A stretch of 64,000 bases of DNA, taken from contig NZ_JAFCJZ010000011.1 in NCBI RefSeq assembly GCF_018130765.1, positions 186,001 to 250,000 on the forward strand, given 5' to 3'. The stretch comes from Bradyrhizobium iriomotense (GTDB taxonomy: Bacteria > Pseudomonadota > Alphaproteobacteria > Rhizobiales > Xanthobacteraceae). The position numbers were made by a program, and so were the translations under genes. The notes beneath the pieces are model-generated. The model saw only the letters and a program-made list of their open reading frames with translations. It searched no databases and had not been told where the DNA came from. Below, in pieces: positions 31,262-39,337 of this stretch (position 1 is its first letter; the number at the start of each line of letters is the position of its first letter).

Positions 31262-31365
31262 ATGAGCCTCCCGACGGGCTTAGCCGCCGTCTATGGGCTC
31301 TTCTTCTAAGGGCCATCTGTTTCCGGATGGTTTCGCGGGTTCCGCAAAATGGTTTCATCTCGCCG

Positions 31366-31384
31366 CCCGGCTGGTTTCGCCGGG
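31366..31384 (-). terminator. Hairpin downstream of the MFS gene
   Basis: CCCGGC and GCCGGG form a 6-bp stem with a 7-nt loop, about 22 nt after the MFS stop codon. There is no U-run, so this is a weak call. Confidence 0.3.
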
Positions 31385-31405
31385 TCGTGGCGCGGGGGGC
31401 GGCTT

Positions 31406-32701
31406 TCAGGCCGCGGCCCGGCCAATATCGTTCCGGATCGAGCGGGCGGCCCAGATGAACAGCAGGGCGCCGAGCGTGGTCGTGACCGCCGCCGAGAGCA
31501 GGGAGTAGCGCACCGCCTCTGCGCCATAACTGCCCTTCAACGCGTCGTTGACGACGCCCACGACGAGCGGGCCGACGCCCTGACCGAAGCAGGTGGCGGT
31601 GAGCGCGATCAGCGCGGAGGCCAGCGCCCGCATGCTGGGCTTTGCCACGGTCTGCGCGATCGCGAAGATCGGACCGAGATGAAAGCCGACCAGGAACGAG
31701 GTCAGCGCCAGCATCGCGACCATCATCTTGAAATCCTGCGTCAGCATGCACAGCGCGAACACCGGGCCGGCGAGCCCTGAGGTGATCGCGGGCGCCCACA
31801 GCTTCCAGCGGTCGTCACGGCGGCTGATTTGCGCCACCACGAAGCCGCCGAGCAGGGTGCCGGCCATGCCGGCGAGCCCCTTGAAGGTGCCGGCATAGGT
31901 GCCGATCTCGGCGCTCGACAGATGGTGCACGCGCGCCAGGAACGGCGGGATCCAGGCTGCGGTGGCGTAGTTCGTGTAAGTCGTGAGGCAGAAGCCGATC
32001 AGGACGATGATGAAGCTCTGCTGCGAGGCCAGGAAGCGCAGCGTTGGCCCCAGCGGCTCGGGCACAAAACTCTCCTGCATGGCGCCGCGCTTCGGCTCTG
32101 AGATCGTCAGCCACAGGATGGCCGCGAGCAGGATGCCGGGCAGGCCGGCGACGTAGAAGGCCATCCGCCAGCCATAGTGCTGGTTGACGTAGCCGCCGAC
32201 GAAATAGCCGAGGAAGACGCCGAGATAGGTGCCGATGGCGTAGATGCCGAGCGCGCGCGGGCGCTCATTCTTGGCGAAGAGGTCGGCGACGATCGACTGC
32301 GAGGCGGGGGAGCCCGCGGATTCACCGATGCCGACACCGATGCGCGCCAGCGCCAGCGAGGTCAGGCTGGTGGCCGCGCCGCACAGCGCCGTCATTGCGC
32401 TCCAGAACGCGAAGGCCACCGCCACGATGTTGCGCCGGTTCAGCCGGTCGGCGACACGCGCGATGGGAATGCCGAGGAGGGAATAGAACAGCGCAAAGCC
32501 GAAGCCTGCGAGCAGGCCCATCATGGTGTCGCTGAGCTGAAATTCCTTCTTGATCGGCTCGATCAGGACATTGAAAATCGTGCGGTCGAGGAAGTTCAGC
32601 GCGTAGATGATGGTGAGCAGCCCCAGCACGTAGTAGCGCCGCGCCGAGGGCTTTGCCGCGGCAGCCATTTGCACCGACACCTGTGACGTCACATCGACCA
32701 T
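31406..32701 (-). CDS. MFS transporter, Spinster-like
   Basis: A 431-residue major facilitator with 12 predicted membrane helices. YALNFLDRTIFNVLIEPIKKEF in helix 1 and GIPIARVADRLNRRNIV in loop 2-3 (the MFS motif A) place it in the Spinster-like group, often linked to uptake of aromatic acids or other carboxylates in soil bacteria. ATG 32701 has GGGGGA 5 nt upstream; the TTG at 32713 would use part of that site. It lies 57 nt after the dioxygenase gene on the same strand, so it is probably the permease for the dioxygenase substrate. Confidence 0.88.
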   Translation of the reverse strand: MVDVTSQVSVQMAAAAKPSARRYYVLGLLTIIYALNFLDRTIFNVLIEPIKKEFQLSDTMMGLLAGFGFALFYSLLGIPIARVADRLNRRNIVAVAFAFWSAMTALCGAATSLTSLALARIGVGIGESAGSPASQSIVADLFAKNERPRALGIYAIGTYLGVFLGYFVGGYVNQHYGWRMAFYVAGLPGILLAAILWLTISEPKRGAMQESFVPEPLGPTLRFLASQQSFIIVLIGFCLTTYTNYATAAWIPPFLARVHHLSSAEIGTYAGTFKGLAGMAGTLLGGFVVAQISRRDDRWKLWAPAITSGLAGPVFALCMLTQDFKMMVAMLALTSFLVGFHLGPIFAIAQTVAKPSMRALASALIALTATCFGQGVGPLVVGVVNDALKGSYGAEAVRYSLLSAAVTTTLGALLFIWAARSIRNDIGRAAA

Positions 32702-32758
32702 CGCTTCCCCCAATTTGTCTTTGTTGTCGTTGTCGGTCCAGCCCTGTGGGCTGGTGGT

Positions 32759-33949
32759 TCAGCCTTCGCGGATGTAATTCCCCGCTTCGAATTCGACCGG
32801 CGGCGTGCTTCCGTCGAACGAGACGCCGATTGGATCGCCCCCCGCGGCGAGCGCGTCGAGCTGGTCGCTCAGCATGCGCCGGATCATCAGGATGCCGCGG
32901 TCGCTCTGGCCGAAATGCTCCTCGGAGTGCACGGTCACCTCGCCCTGGCCGACCTGGGCCTCATAGTCACCCGGGAATTGCTGGTGCTCTTCCTCGGTCA
33001 TGTCCCACCAGAATTTTCCGTTGAACTTCGAGCGCATGCGGCTGATGTCGCCGGGAGCCTTGACGCGGCCGGCGACATAGATGCGGAACGAGGTGTCGTC
33101 GATCGGCAATACCCAGCCGATGGATTCGACGCGGGCGAACTGCGCCACGCGCGGGTTCGGCACCACGCGCAGCGTCGGCAGCGCCGCCTCGCTGACGCGG
33201 TAAAACACCTTGCCGTCGTCCTGCTTGCGCTCGGAGCGCACGAGGACGCCACGCGGCGATTTCTCGAACTTCACCTCCGGGATCGAGGCCATCATGTTGG
33301 TGAATTGCGGACCCGAGAACGAGCCGTGCAGCACCGGCACGTGATAGGGGTCGACCACGTTCTCGAAATGCTGGAGCCAATTGCAGGGGATGATCGCCGG
33401 ACCGCCGCCGCCGATCGAGGAATCGTCGGCCTCGACCAGCTCGCCGTCATCCATCTTTTCCAGGCACTCATAGCGCGGCAGCATCGGGCGTTTCTCGGCC
33501 GGGCCCATATAGGCGAAGATCAGCCCGTAGCGCTCTTCGACCGGATACCAGGGCTGGCGCACCTTGTCCTTGAACTGGCCGCCGTCGGGCTCGCAGGGCT
33601 GCTCGAGGCAATGGCCTTCGGTGTCGAACTTCCAGCCGTGATAGCAGCAGCGGATGCCGTCCTCCTCGACCTTGCCATAGTAGAGCGTGGTGCCGCGGTG
33701 GCAGCAGCGCGCGTGCAACAGGCCGGCGCGGCCATGCTTGTCGCGAAACAGCACCAGATCCTCGCCGAGCGCGCGCACTTTCTTCGGGGTGTCGGAGGCG
33801 TCACTGATGAGCCCGACCGGATGCCAGTAGCGGCGCAGCAGTTCACCCATCGGCGTGCCGCGCACGACCGAGGTGAGCTCGGTGCGTGTGTGCGCCGGCT
33901 TCATCGCATAGGCCGTGCCGAGATCGCGATCCCGCTGGGTGATGGTCAT
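32759..33949 (-). CDS. Rieske non-heme iron dioxygenase, alpha subunit
   Basis: A 396-residue oxygenase component. The Rieske 2Fe-2S ligands are CCHRG and, 17 residues on, CCYHGW (C-x-H and C-x2-H, with x = Cys in both cases). The mononuclear iron site follows the pattern NWLQHFENVVDPYHVPVLHG (Asn...Asp-x2-His-x4-His). The layout resembles phthalate 4,5-dioxygenase-type enzymes. It needs a reductase, which is not encoded next to it. A MarR gene is divergent and an MFS permease follows, suggesting a small aromatic-compound catabolic unit. Substrate unknown. Confidence 0.88.
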   Translation of the reverse strand: MTITQRDRDLGTAYAMKPAHTRTELTSVVRGTPMGELLRRYWHPVGLISDASDTPKKVRALGEDLVLFRDKHGRAGLLHARCCHRGTTLYYGKVEEDGIRCCYHGWKFDTEGHCLEQPCEPDGGQFKDKVRQPWYPVEERYGLIFAYMGPAEKRPMLPRYECLEKMDDGELVEADDSSIGGGGPAIIPCNWLQHFENVVDPYHVPVLHGSFSGPQFTNMMASIPEVKFEKSPRGVLVRSERKQDDGKVFYRVSEAALPTLRVVPNPRVAQFARVESIGWVLPIDDTSFRIYVAGRVKAPGDISRMRSKFNGKFWWDMTEEEHQQFPGDYEAQVGQGEVTVHSEEHFGQSDRGILMIRRMLSDQLDALAAGGDPIGVSFDGSTPPVEFEAGNYIREG

Positions 33950-34019
33950 GCTGGTCCTCCCGCTCTCGGCCGTGCTGACCGGGCCTTTTTTGATGTCTTG
34001 GCGGCAGTGAAGGATAATT

Positions 34020-34036
34020 CGATGACATTGTCAACG
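34020..34036. promoter_or_regulatory. Candidate MarR operator
   Basis: TGACATTGTCA (34023-34033) is an exact 11-bp palindrome, extended to 17 bp by CG at each end with one mismatch. It sits between the divergent dioxygenase and marR genes, where a MarR dimer would be expected to bind. Confidence 0.5.
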
Positions 34037-34129
34037 ATCGTCTGAATGCCTCTTAATCGCATTTGAGGAGGACGGCCGGCTGCGCGGCTCAGGCTTGGCA
34101 GGGCCGGGCTTTCTTGGCAGAGGTGGACG

Positions 34130-34642
34130 ATGAACCAGACACCGAGCAGGGACGGGTGGATGGCCCCCGAGCAGGGCAAGAGCGAGCCGGCGCCGATCAC
34201 CGCGATGCTGTCCTCGCGGCTGATGGTGCTCGCCAATCTGCTCAAGCGCGGCGCCATCCTGCGCTACAAGCGGCTGACCGGATTGTCCTCCGTCGAGTTC
34301 GGTCTCGTCGCCTCGCTCGGCCGGCGCCCGCCGATGAGCGTGGCGCGGCTCGCCGAGGCGGTCGGCCAGGACAAAGGCCAGATCAGCCGCGCGCTGGCCA
34401 ATCTGGTGTCGCGCAAGCTGATCGCGAAATCGGCAAATCCCAAGGATAGCCGCGAGGTGCTGATCTCGCTCACCGCGGCGGGCCTCGCCGCCCATGATGC
34501 GATCGTCGAAGGCGCGCAGGAGCGCAACCGCCGCCTCCTGGAACATCTGAGCGCCGCCGAGTTCGACATGCTGCTGCGGCAGGTCGACCAGCTCACGGCG
34601 ATTGCCGCCGAGATGCTCGAGAGCGAGAAGAACGCGCGCTGA
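34130..34642 (+). CDS. MarR-family transcriptional regulator
   Basis: A 170-residue winged-helix regulator. Helix-turn-helix and wing lie at about 75-118 (MSVARLAEAVGQDKGQISRALANLVSRKLIAKSANPKDSREVLISLT), with dimerising helices at both ends. It is transcribed away from the dioxygenase-MFS pair and probably represses it until an aromatic ligand binds. The palindrome at 34020-34036 is the likely operator. Confidence 0.88.
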   Translation: MNQTPSRDGWMAPEQGKSEPAPITAMLSSRLMVLANLLKRGAILRYKRLTGLSSVEFGLVASLGRRPPMSVARLAEAVGQDKGQISRALANLVSRKLIAKSANPKDSREVLISLTAAGLAAHDAIVEGAQERNRRLLEHLSAAEFDMLLRQVDQLTAIAAEMLESEKNAR

Positions 34643-34675
34643 CGTCCCGCAATTTGCCGGGCACAATGGATCGAT

Positions 34676-34695
34676 TCTAAGAGTCTCTCTAAGAG
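34676..34695 (+). repeat. TCTAAGAG direct repeat before the TonB receptor gene
   Basis: TCTAAGAG occurs at 34676-34683 and 34688-34695, a 12-nt period, with AGAGTCTCT palindromic between them. It lies about 110 nt upstream of the receptor start. Such spacing on one helical face suggests a regulator site, possibly iron-related. I cannot match it to a Fur, Irr or RirA consensus with confidence. Confidence 0.4.
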
Positions 34696-34746
34696 GCTTT
34701 CAATTAGGGAATTCGTGCACCCTCACATAAGCGTCACCGCAAGCGT

Positions 34747-34772
34747 ATGCCGCCCCGGGGACACGGCGGCAT
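34747..34772 (+). promoter_or_regulatory. 5' UTR hairpin before the TonB receptor gene
   Basis: ATGCCGCC and GGCGGCAT form a perfect 8-bp stem with a 10-nt loop, 32 nt before the TTG start. It may affect translation; there is no T-run. Confidence 0.35.
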
Positions 34773-34804
34773 GACGCATCAAACATGCAGCTTGGGGTGG
34801 CGCG

Positions 34805-37072
34805 TTGAACAGTCTTGGAATGCTGCGGTCGGCCGTGTTGGCGACTGCATCCGCTTGGGTTTGGGTGCCGCAGGCATCGTTTGCACAATCATCCACGCAG
34901 AGCGGCGCGCAGAACCTGCCGTCCGTGACCGTCACCGCACCGGAAGCGCGCCGCCGCGCACCCGCGTCCGCCGCACGCAGTGCGCCGCGGCGATCGGTGC
35001 AGGCCGCGAATAGAAGTAAGCCGCAGCCCCAGCGTAACGCCGGGTTCGTCGAGACGCCGCGTGGACCGGTGAATGGCTACGTCGCCGGCCGCAGCTCGTC
35101 CGGCACCAAGACCGACACGCCGATCATGGAGACGCCGCAATCGGTGTCCGTCATCGGCGCGGAGCAGATCCGCGACCAGAAGCCGAACAAGCTCGACGAG
35201 GTCCTGCGCTACACCGCCGGCGTGCGGGCGGGGACCTTCGGCGCGGATACGCGCAACGACTGGTGGCTGATCCGCGGCTTCAAGTCGGACGATATCGGAC
35301 TGTTCCTCGACGGCATGCAGCTGTTCTACACCTCCTATGCGAGCTGGAAGCTGCAGACACCCAACATGGAACGCGTCGAGGTGCTGCGCGGACCTTCGGC
35401 GGTGCTTTACGGCGGATCGAGCCCGAGCGGCATCGTCAACGTCATCAGCAAGATGCCGCCGGCCGAGCCGATCCGCTACGTCGAGACCGGCGTCAACAAT
35501 TTCGGCAACGCCTATGTCGGTTTCGATTTTGGCGGGCCGGTCGCGACGCAGCCCCAGGATGGCAAGCTGTTCTACCGCGTCGTCGGCCAGGTCCAGAACG
35601 GCCCGACGCAGGTCAACTTCACGCCCGACAACAACTACTTCATTGCGCCGTCGTTCACCTGGAAGCCGGATGCCGACACCACGTTCACGGTGCTGGCGTC
35701 GGCCTCCAGGCAGGACACCCGCGGCATCAACTTCCTGCCCTATCAGGGCACGGTGACGAACGCGCCATTCGGCAAGATCCCGACAAGCTTCTTCGTCGGC
35801 GATCCCAGTGTCGACAAGTTCACCCGCGAGCAGGAGATGCTCGGCTACCAGTTCGAGCGCCATCTCACCGACGACCTCACGTTCCGCCAGAATGCGCGCT
35901 TTGCGCATGTCGACGTGACCTATCGCGGGTATGTCGGCAACGGCTGGGACAACATCAACACGGCCACGCTCAATCGCTACAATTGGTATGCGAAGAACAC
36001 GGCCAATCAGGCCGATCTCGACAACCAACTGGAGTATCGCTTCAACACCGGCCCCGTGAAGCACACGATGCTGTTCGGCCTCGATCTCAAGGGGTATCAG
36101 ATCGACGACTATCAGGCCTTCGGGTTTGGCGTGCCCTCGATCAGCATTTTCAATCCCGTCTATGGGGCAGCCGAAACTCCGCTCCCGAGCGCGCCGTTCC
36201 GCAACTTCCTCATCACGCAGAAGCAGGCCGGCACCTATCTCCAGGACCAGATGAAGCTCGGCAATTTCACGCTCGTGCTGAGCGGCCGCAACGACTGGGT
36301 CGAGACGACGCAAGACGCCCGCGACACCGGCGCGAATGTCGCCAGCCGCAATGACAGCAAGTTCAGCGGTCGCGCCGGCCTGATCTACAATTTCGACAAC
36401 GGCATCGCGCCCTATGTCTCCTATTCGACGAGCTACAATCCGATCATCGGTCTCAACGCACAGAACCAGCTGTTCCTGCCGGAAACCGGCAAGCAGGCTG
36501 AAATCGGCGTGAAGGTCGCGCCCAAGGGGTTCGACGGCTATTTCACCGCCTCGTTCTTCGACCTGAAGCGCCAGAACGTCGCGACGACTACGGTGACTAC
36601 GCCGGTCTTGCAGACCCAGACCGGCGAGGTGACCTCGCGCGGCATCGAGCTCGAAGCGGTGGCCAACGCCACCAGGGAGCTGAAGCTGATCGGCGCCTTC
36701 ACGGCCTATCATCTGTTCAACAGCCGGGATCTCGACCCGTCGCTGGTCGGCAAGACGCCGACCAATACGCCCGAGATGCTCGTGTCGGGCTGGGCCGACT
36801 ACACGTTCAAGGACGGACCGCTCGAGGGCTTCGGCTTCGGCGGCGGCGTCCGCTATATCGGCGCGTCCTGGGCCGATACCGCCAACACCCTCGAGGTTCC
36901 CGCTGTGGTGCTTGGCGACCTCGCGCTCCACTACGAATGGCAGAACTGGCGCACGGCGCTGAACGTGATCAACCTAACCGACAAGATCTACGTCGCGAGC
37001 TGTGCGTCGGCCACATCATGCTTCTACGGCGACCGCCGGCGCGTGACCGCCAGCGTCTCCTACAAATGGTGA
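34805..37072 (+). CDS. TonB-dependent siderophore-type receptor
   Basis: A 755-residue outer-membrane receptor. Signal peptide to about residue 28 (QASFAQ), an unusually long Ala/Arg/Ser-rich linker (about 45-85), then the plug domain (TPIMETPQSVSVIGAEQIRDQKPNKLDEVLRYTAGV, VEVLRGPSAVLYGGSSPSGIVNVISK), and a 22-strand barrel ending in an aromatic residue (SYKW). The pattern is that of FhuA/FoxA-like ferric hydroxamate receptors. TTG 34805 is used here, with GGGGTGG just upstream; ATG 34820 is a good alternative and also leaves an intact signal peptide. Iron control is expected from family knowledge. No TonB or ABC partner lies nearby. Confidence 0.92.
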   Translation: MNSLGMLRSAVLATASAWVWVPQASFAQSSTQSGAQNLPSVTVTAPEARRRAPASAARSAPRRSVQAANRSKPQPQRNAGFVETPRGPVNGYVAGRSSSGTKTDTPIMETPQSVSVIGAEQIRDQKPNKLDEVLRYTAGVRAGTFGADTRNDWWLIRGFKSDDIGLFLDGMQLFYTSYASWKLQTPNMERVEVLRGPSAVLYGGSSPSGIVNVISKMPPAEPIRYVETGVNNFGNAYVGFDFGGPVATQPQDGKLFYRVVGQVQNGPTQVNFTPDNNYFIAPSFTWKPDADTTFTVLASASRQDTRGINFLPYQGTVTNAPFGKIPTSFFVGDPSVDKFTREQEMLGYQFERHLTDDLTFRQNARFAHVDVTYRGYVGNGWDNINTATLNRYNWYAKNTANQADLDNQLEYRFNTGPVKHTMLFGLDLKGYQIDDYQAFGFGVPSISIFNPVYGAAETPLPSAPFRNFLITQKQAGTYLQDQMKLGNFTLVLSGRNDWVETTQDARDTGANVASRNDSKFSGRAGLIYNFDNGIAPYVSYSTSYNPIIGLNAQNQLFLPETGKQAEIGVKVAPKGFDGYFTASFFDLKRQNVATTTVTTPVLQTQTGEVTSRGIELEAVANATRELKLIGAFTAYHLFNSRDLDPSLVGKTPTNTPEMLVSGWADYTFKDGPLEGFGFGGGVRYIGASWADTANTLEVPAVVLGDLALHYEWQNWRTALNVINLTDKIYVASCASATSCFYGDRRRVTASVSYKW

Positions 37073-37765
37073 GGTACGGGATGAGGAGAGGGCAGGCCCG
37101 GCGCTGCCTGCTCCACTGACCGAACGACCGCTGATCTTCCATCGGGAGATCGATGAGCTCCCGGGCCATGCCCCCCGGCCCGAAGCTCATGCGAGCGCGG
37201 CGCGCGCGACGGCCGAGTAAGTCGCCGCCGCGCTCGCGGTCGCTCCGGATCGGATGCTGCCCCGACACATTCGCCGGACGAGGTGCGGTCCCGTCATGAC
37301 GCATGGCTGACCAGCCGCGCCTGCGGATAAGGATATTGCCGCGCATGTTCCTGCCTGCGCCCGCGAGCTTCACCGGCCGCCCGTTGCGCCACCCGGCCGG
37401 GCGAGTATGTCGCCTGAGTGACGGAAAGGGCCGCCACGGCCGTTATTGCCAAGGTCTGGGTGCGCTGCCGCACGAAAAAATCGGGCATTTTGACCGGATG
37501 CTGTGTGGCAGATCGCTGTCCCGGTCCGTGCCCCGCAATCTCAGAACAAGCCACCGTGTAAAACTGTGGTCGCCCTTGCTGGGCATGGCGATCTGCTCCA
37601 TACCAGCCGCGGGGTGATTCCGGGATTTCCACCGTTCTGGGGGCGGCAAAGGGCCTAAAAAGAGCGTGTCTTGCGCCCATTGGTGCACTGCGCTAAGGCT
37701 CAGAATAATTCCAAATCGGGACGAATCCGCGGCTCCCCCGACGTCGCGGGAAAAAGGGCTCGTCA
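37073..37765. other. 693-bp region between the TonB receptor and nuoA
   Basis: No convincing gene. Two things stand out on the minus strand. First, 37500-37645 has pieces in the order seen in cobalamin riboswitches (GAAC-GGTG-GAAATCC-...-CCCCGC, then GATCTGCCAC), but the CCACTG-type box is poor. Second, directly after it a 64-codon frame (37488 down to 37294) starts like a signal peptide (RTQTLAITAVAALSVTQATYSPG) and then loses sense. This may be a decayed riboswitch-controlled receptor gene. On the plus strand TTGCGC-N17-TAAGGC (37671-37699) is a weak candidate promoter for the nuo operon. Confidence 0.35.
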
Positions 37766-38131
37766 ATGAGCGGCATTCTACAGAACTATCTTCCACTCGT
37801 CGTCTTTATAGGGGTAGCGGGCCTCATCGGCCTCGTGCTGCTGATCGCGCCGTTCATCGTGGCGTTCCAGCAGCCGGACCCGGAAAAGCTGTCGGCGTAT
37901 GAGTGCGGTTTCAACGCCTTCGACGACGCGCGAATGAAGTTCGACGTCCGCTTCTATCTGGTCGCCATCCTCTTCATCATCTTCGACCTCGAGGTGGCGT
38001 TCCTGTTTCCCTGGGCGGTGGCGTTCGGCAAGCTTGGCGCGACCGGCTTCTGGTCCATGGTGGTGTTCCTCGCCGTGCTGACGGTCGGGTTCGCCTATGA
38101 ATGGAAGAAAGGGGCACTGGAATGGGATTGA
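37766..38131 (+). CDS. nuoA: NADH-quinone oxidoreductase subunit A
   Basis: A 121-residue membrane subunit with three helices. The conserved block KLSAYECGFNAFDDARMKFDVRFYLVAILFIIFDLEVAFLFPW is split over helices 1-2 and contains the quinone-channel residues (YECG, DLE). It is the first gene of the complex I operon. Its stop overlaps nuoB by 10 nt. Confidence 0.96.
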   Translation: MSGILQNYLPLVVFIGVAGLIGLVLLIAPFIVAFQQPDPEKLSAYECGFNAFDDARMKFDVRFYLVAILFIIFDLEVAFLFPWAVAFGKLGATGFWSMVVFLAVLTVGFAYEWKKGALEWD

Positions 38132-38709
38132 ACACTGCACCGCCCGCCGGTCCGGTCGTTACGCCGGCCCCCAAGGGCATCCTGGATCCCTCGACCGGCA
38201 AGCCGGTCGGGGCCAATGATCCGTTCTTCCTCGAGGTCAATTCCGAGCTGTCCGACAAGGGCTTCTTCGTGGCCGCGACCGACGACCTCATCACCTGGGC
38301 GCGTACCGGCTCGTTGATGTGGATGACCTTCGGTCTCGCCTGCTGCGCGGTCGAGATGATGCAGGTGTCGATGCCGCGCTACGACGTCGAGCGCTTCGGC
38401 TTCGCCCCGCGCGCCTCGCCGCGCCAGTCCGACGTGATGATCGTCGCGGGGACCCTGACCAACAAGATGGCGCCGGCGCTGCGCAAGGTCTACGACCAGA
38501 TGCCCGAGCCGCGCTACGTCATCTCGATGGGCTCCTGCGCCAATGGCGGGGGCTACTATCACTATTCCTACTCGGTCGTGCGCGGCTGCGACCGCATCGT
38601 GCCGATCGACATCTACGTGCCGGGCTGCCCGCCCACGGCGGAAGCGCTGCTCTACGGCGTGCTGCTGCTGCAGAAGAAGATCCGCCGCACCGGCACCATC
38701 GAACGCTAA
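38122..38709 (+). CDS. nuoB: NADH-quinone oxidoreductase subunit B
   Basis: A 195-residue peripheral subunit carrying the terminal 4Fe-4S cluster N2. Ligands are the tandem cysteines in GLACCAVEMM, plus GSCANGGGYY and PGCPPTAEA. It hands electrons to quinone at the NuoB-NuoD interface. ATG 38122 lies inside the end of nuoA; frames further up are not protein-like. The N-terminal 30 residues (Pro/Gly/Ala-rich) are typical of alphaproteobacterial NuoB. Confidence 0.96.
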   Translation: MGLNTAPPAGPVVTPAPKGILDPSTGKPVGANDPFFLEVNSELSDKGFFVAATDDLITWARTGSLMWMTFGLACCAVEMMQVSMPRYDVERFGFAPRASPRQSDVMIVAGTLTNKMAPALRKVYDQMPEPRYVISMGSCANGGGYYHYSYSVVRGCDRIVPIDIYVPGCPPTAEALLYGVLLLQKKIRRTGTIER

Positions 38710-38720
38710 GGTTTTACGTC

Positions 38721-39335
38721 ATGGACGACGCCAAGCTCGACGCACTGGGGCAGACGATCGTTAGCGCGCTTCCGGGCGCCGCCACCGGTCACACGGTGGC
38801 CTTCAACCAGCTCACGGTTGATGTCGAGGCCAGCAAGATCGTCGAGGTGGTCAAGTACCTCCGCGACGATCCGAGCTGCCGTTTCGTCAACTTTACCGAC
38901 ATCACGGCTGCGGACTATCCGTCGCGCGAAAAGCGCTTCGACGTGATCTATCACTTCCTGTCACCGACCCTGAACACGCGCATCCGCCTCAAGGCCCAGG
39001 CCGACGAGACCACCCAGGTGCCGTCGCTGATCGAGGTGTTCCCCGGCGCCGACTGGTTCGAGCGCGAGGCCTACGACCTCTACGGCGTGTTCTTTGTCGG
39101 CCATCCCGACATGCGCCGCATCCTCACCGATTACGGTTTCGAGGGCCATCCGCTGCGCAAGGACTTTCCGCTCACCGGCTTCGTCGAGGTCCGCTACGAC
39201 GACCAGGAGAAGCGGGTGGTGTACGAGCCTGTCCGGCTCAACCAGGAATTCCGCAAGTTCGACTTTTTGTCTCCGTGGGAAGGAGCCGACTATCCGGTGC
39301 TTCCGGGCGATGAAAAAGCAGGGCCGAAGGTCTGA
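38721..39335 (+). CDS. nuoC: NADH-quinone oxidoreductase subunit C
   Basis: A 204-residue subunit of the 30-kDa type. The signature ERECYD-like block reads DWFEREAYDLYGVFFVGHPDMRRILTDYGFEGHPLRKDFPLTG, split here for readability by family convention. It is a separate protein, not fused to NuoD as in E. coli. It begins 11 nt after nuoB and ends 2 nt before nuoD. Confidence 0.95.
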   Translation: MDDAKLDALGQTIVSALPGAATGHTVAFNQLTVDVEASKIVEVVKYLRDDPSCRFVNFTDITAADYPSREKRFDVIYHFLSPTLNTRIRLKAQADETTQVPSLIEVFPGADWFEREAYDLYGVFFVGHPDMRRILTDYGFEGHPLRKDFPLTGFVEVRYDDQEKRVVYEPVRLNQEFRKFDFLSPWEGADYPVLPGDEKAGPKV

Positions 39336-39337
39336 TC

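Noticed and set aside
34889..36931. A 680-codon open frame antisense to the TonB receptor
   Set aside because: No signal, no domain, composition typical of antisense frames; the receptor frame is intact.
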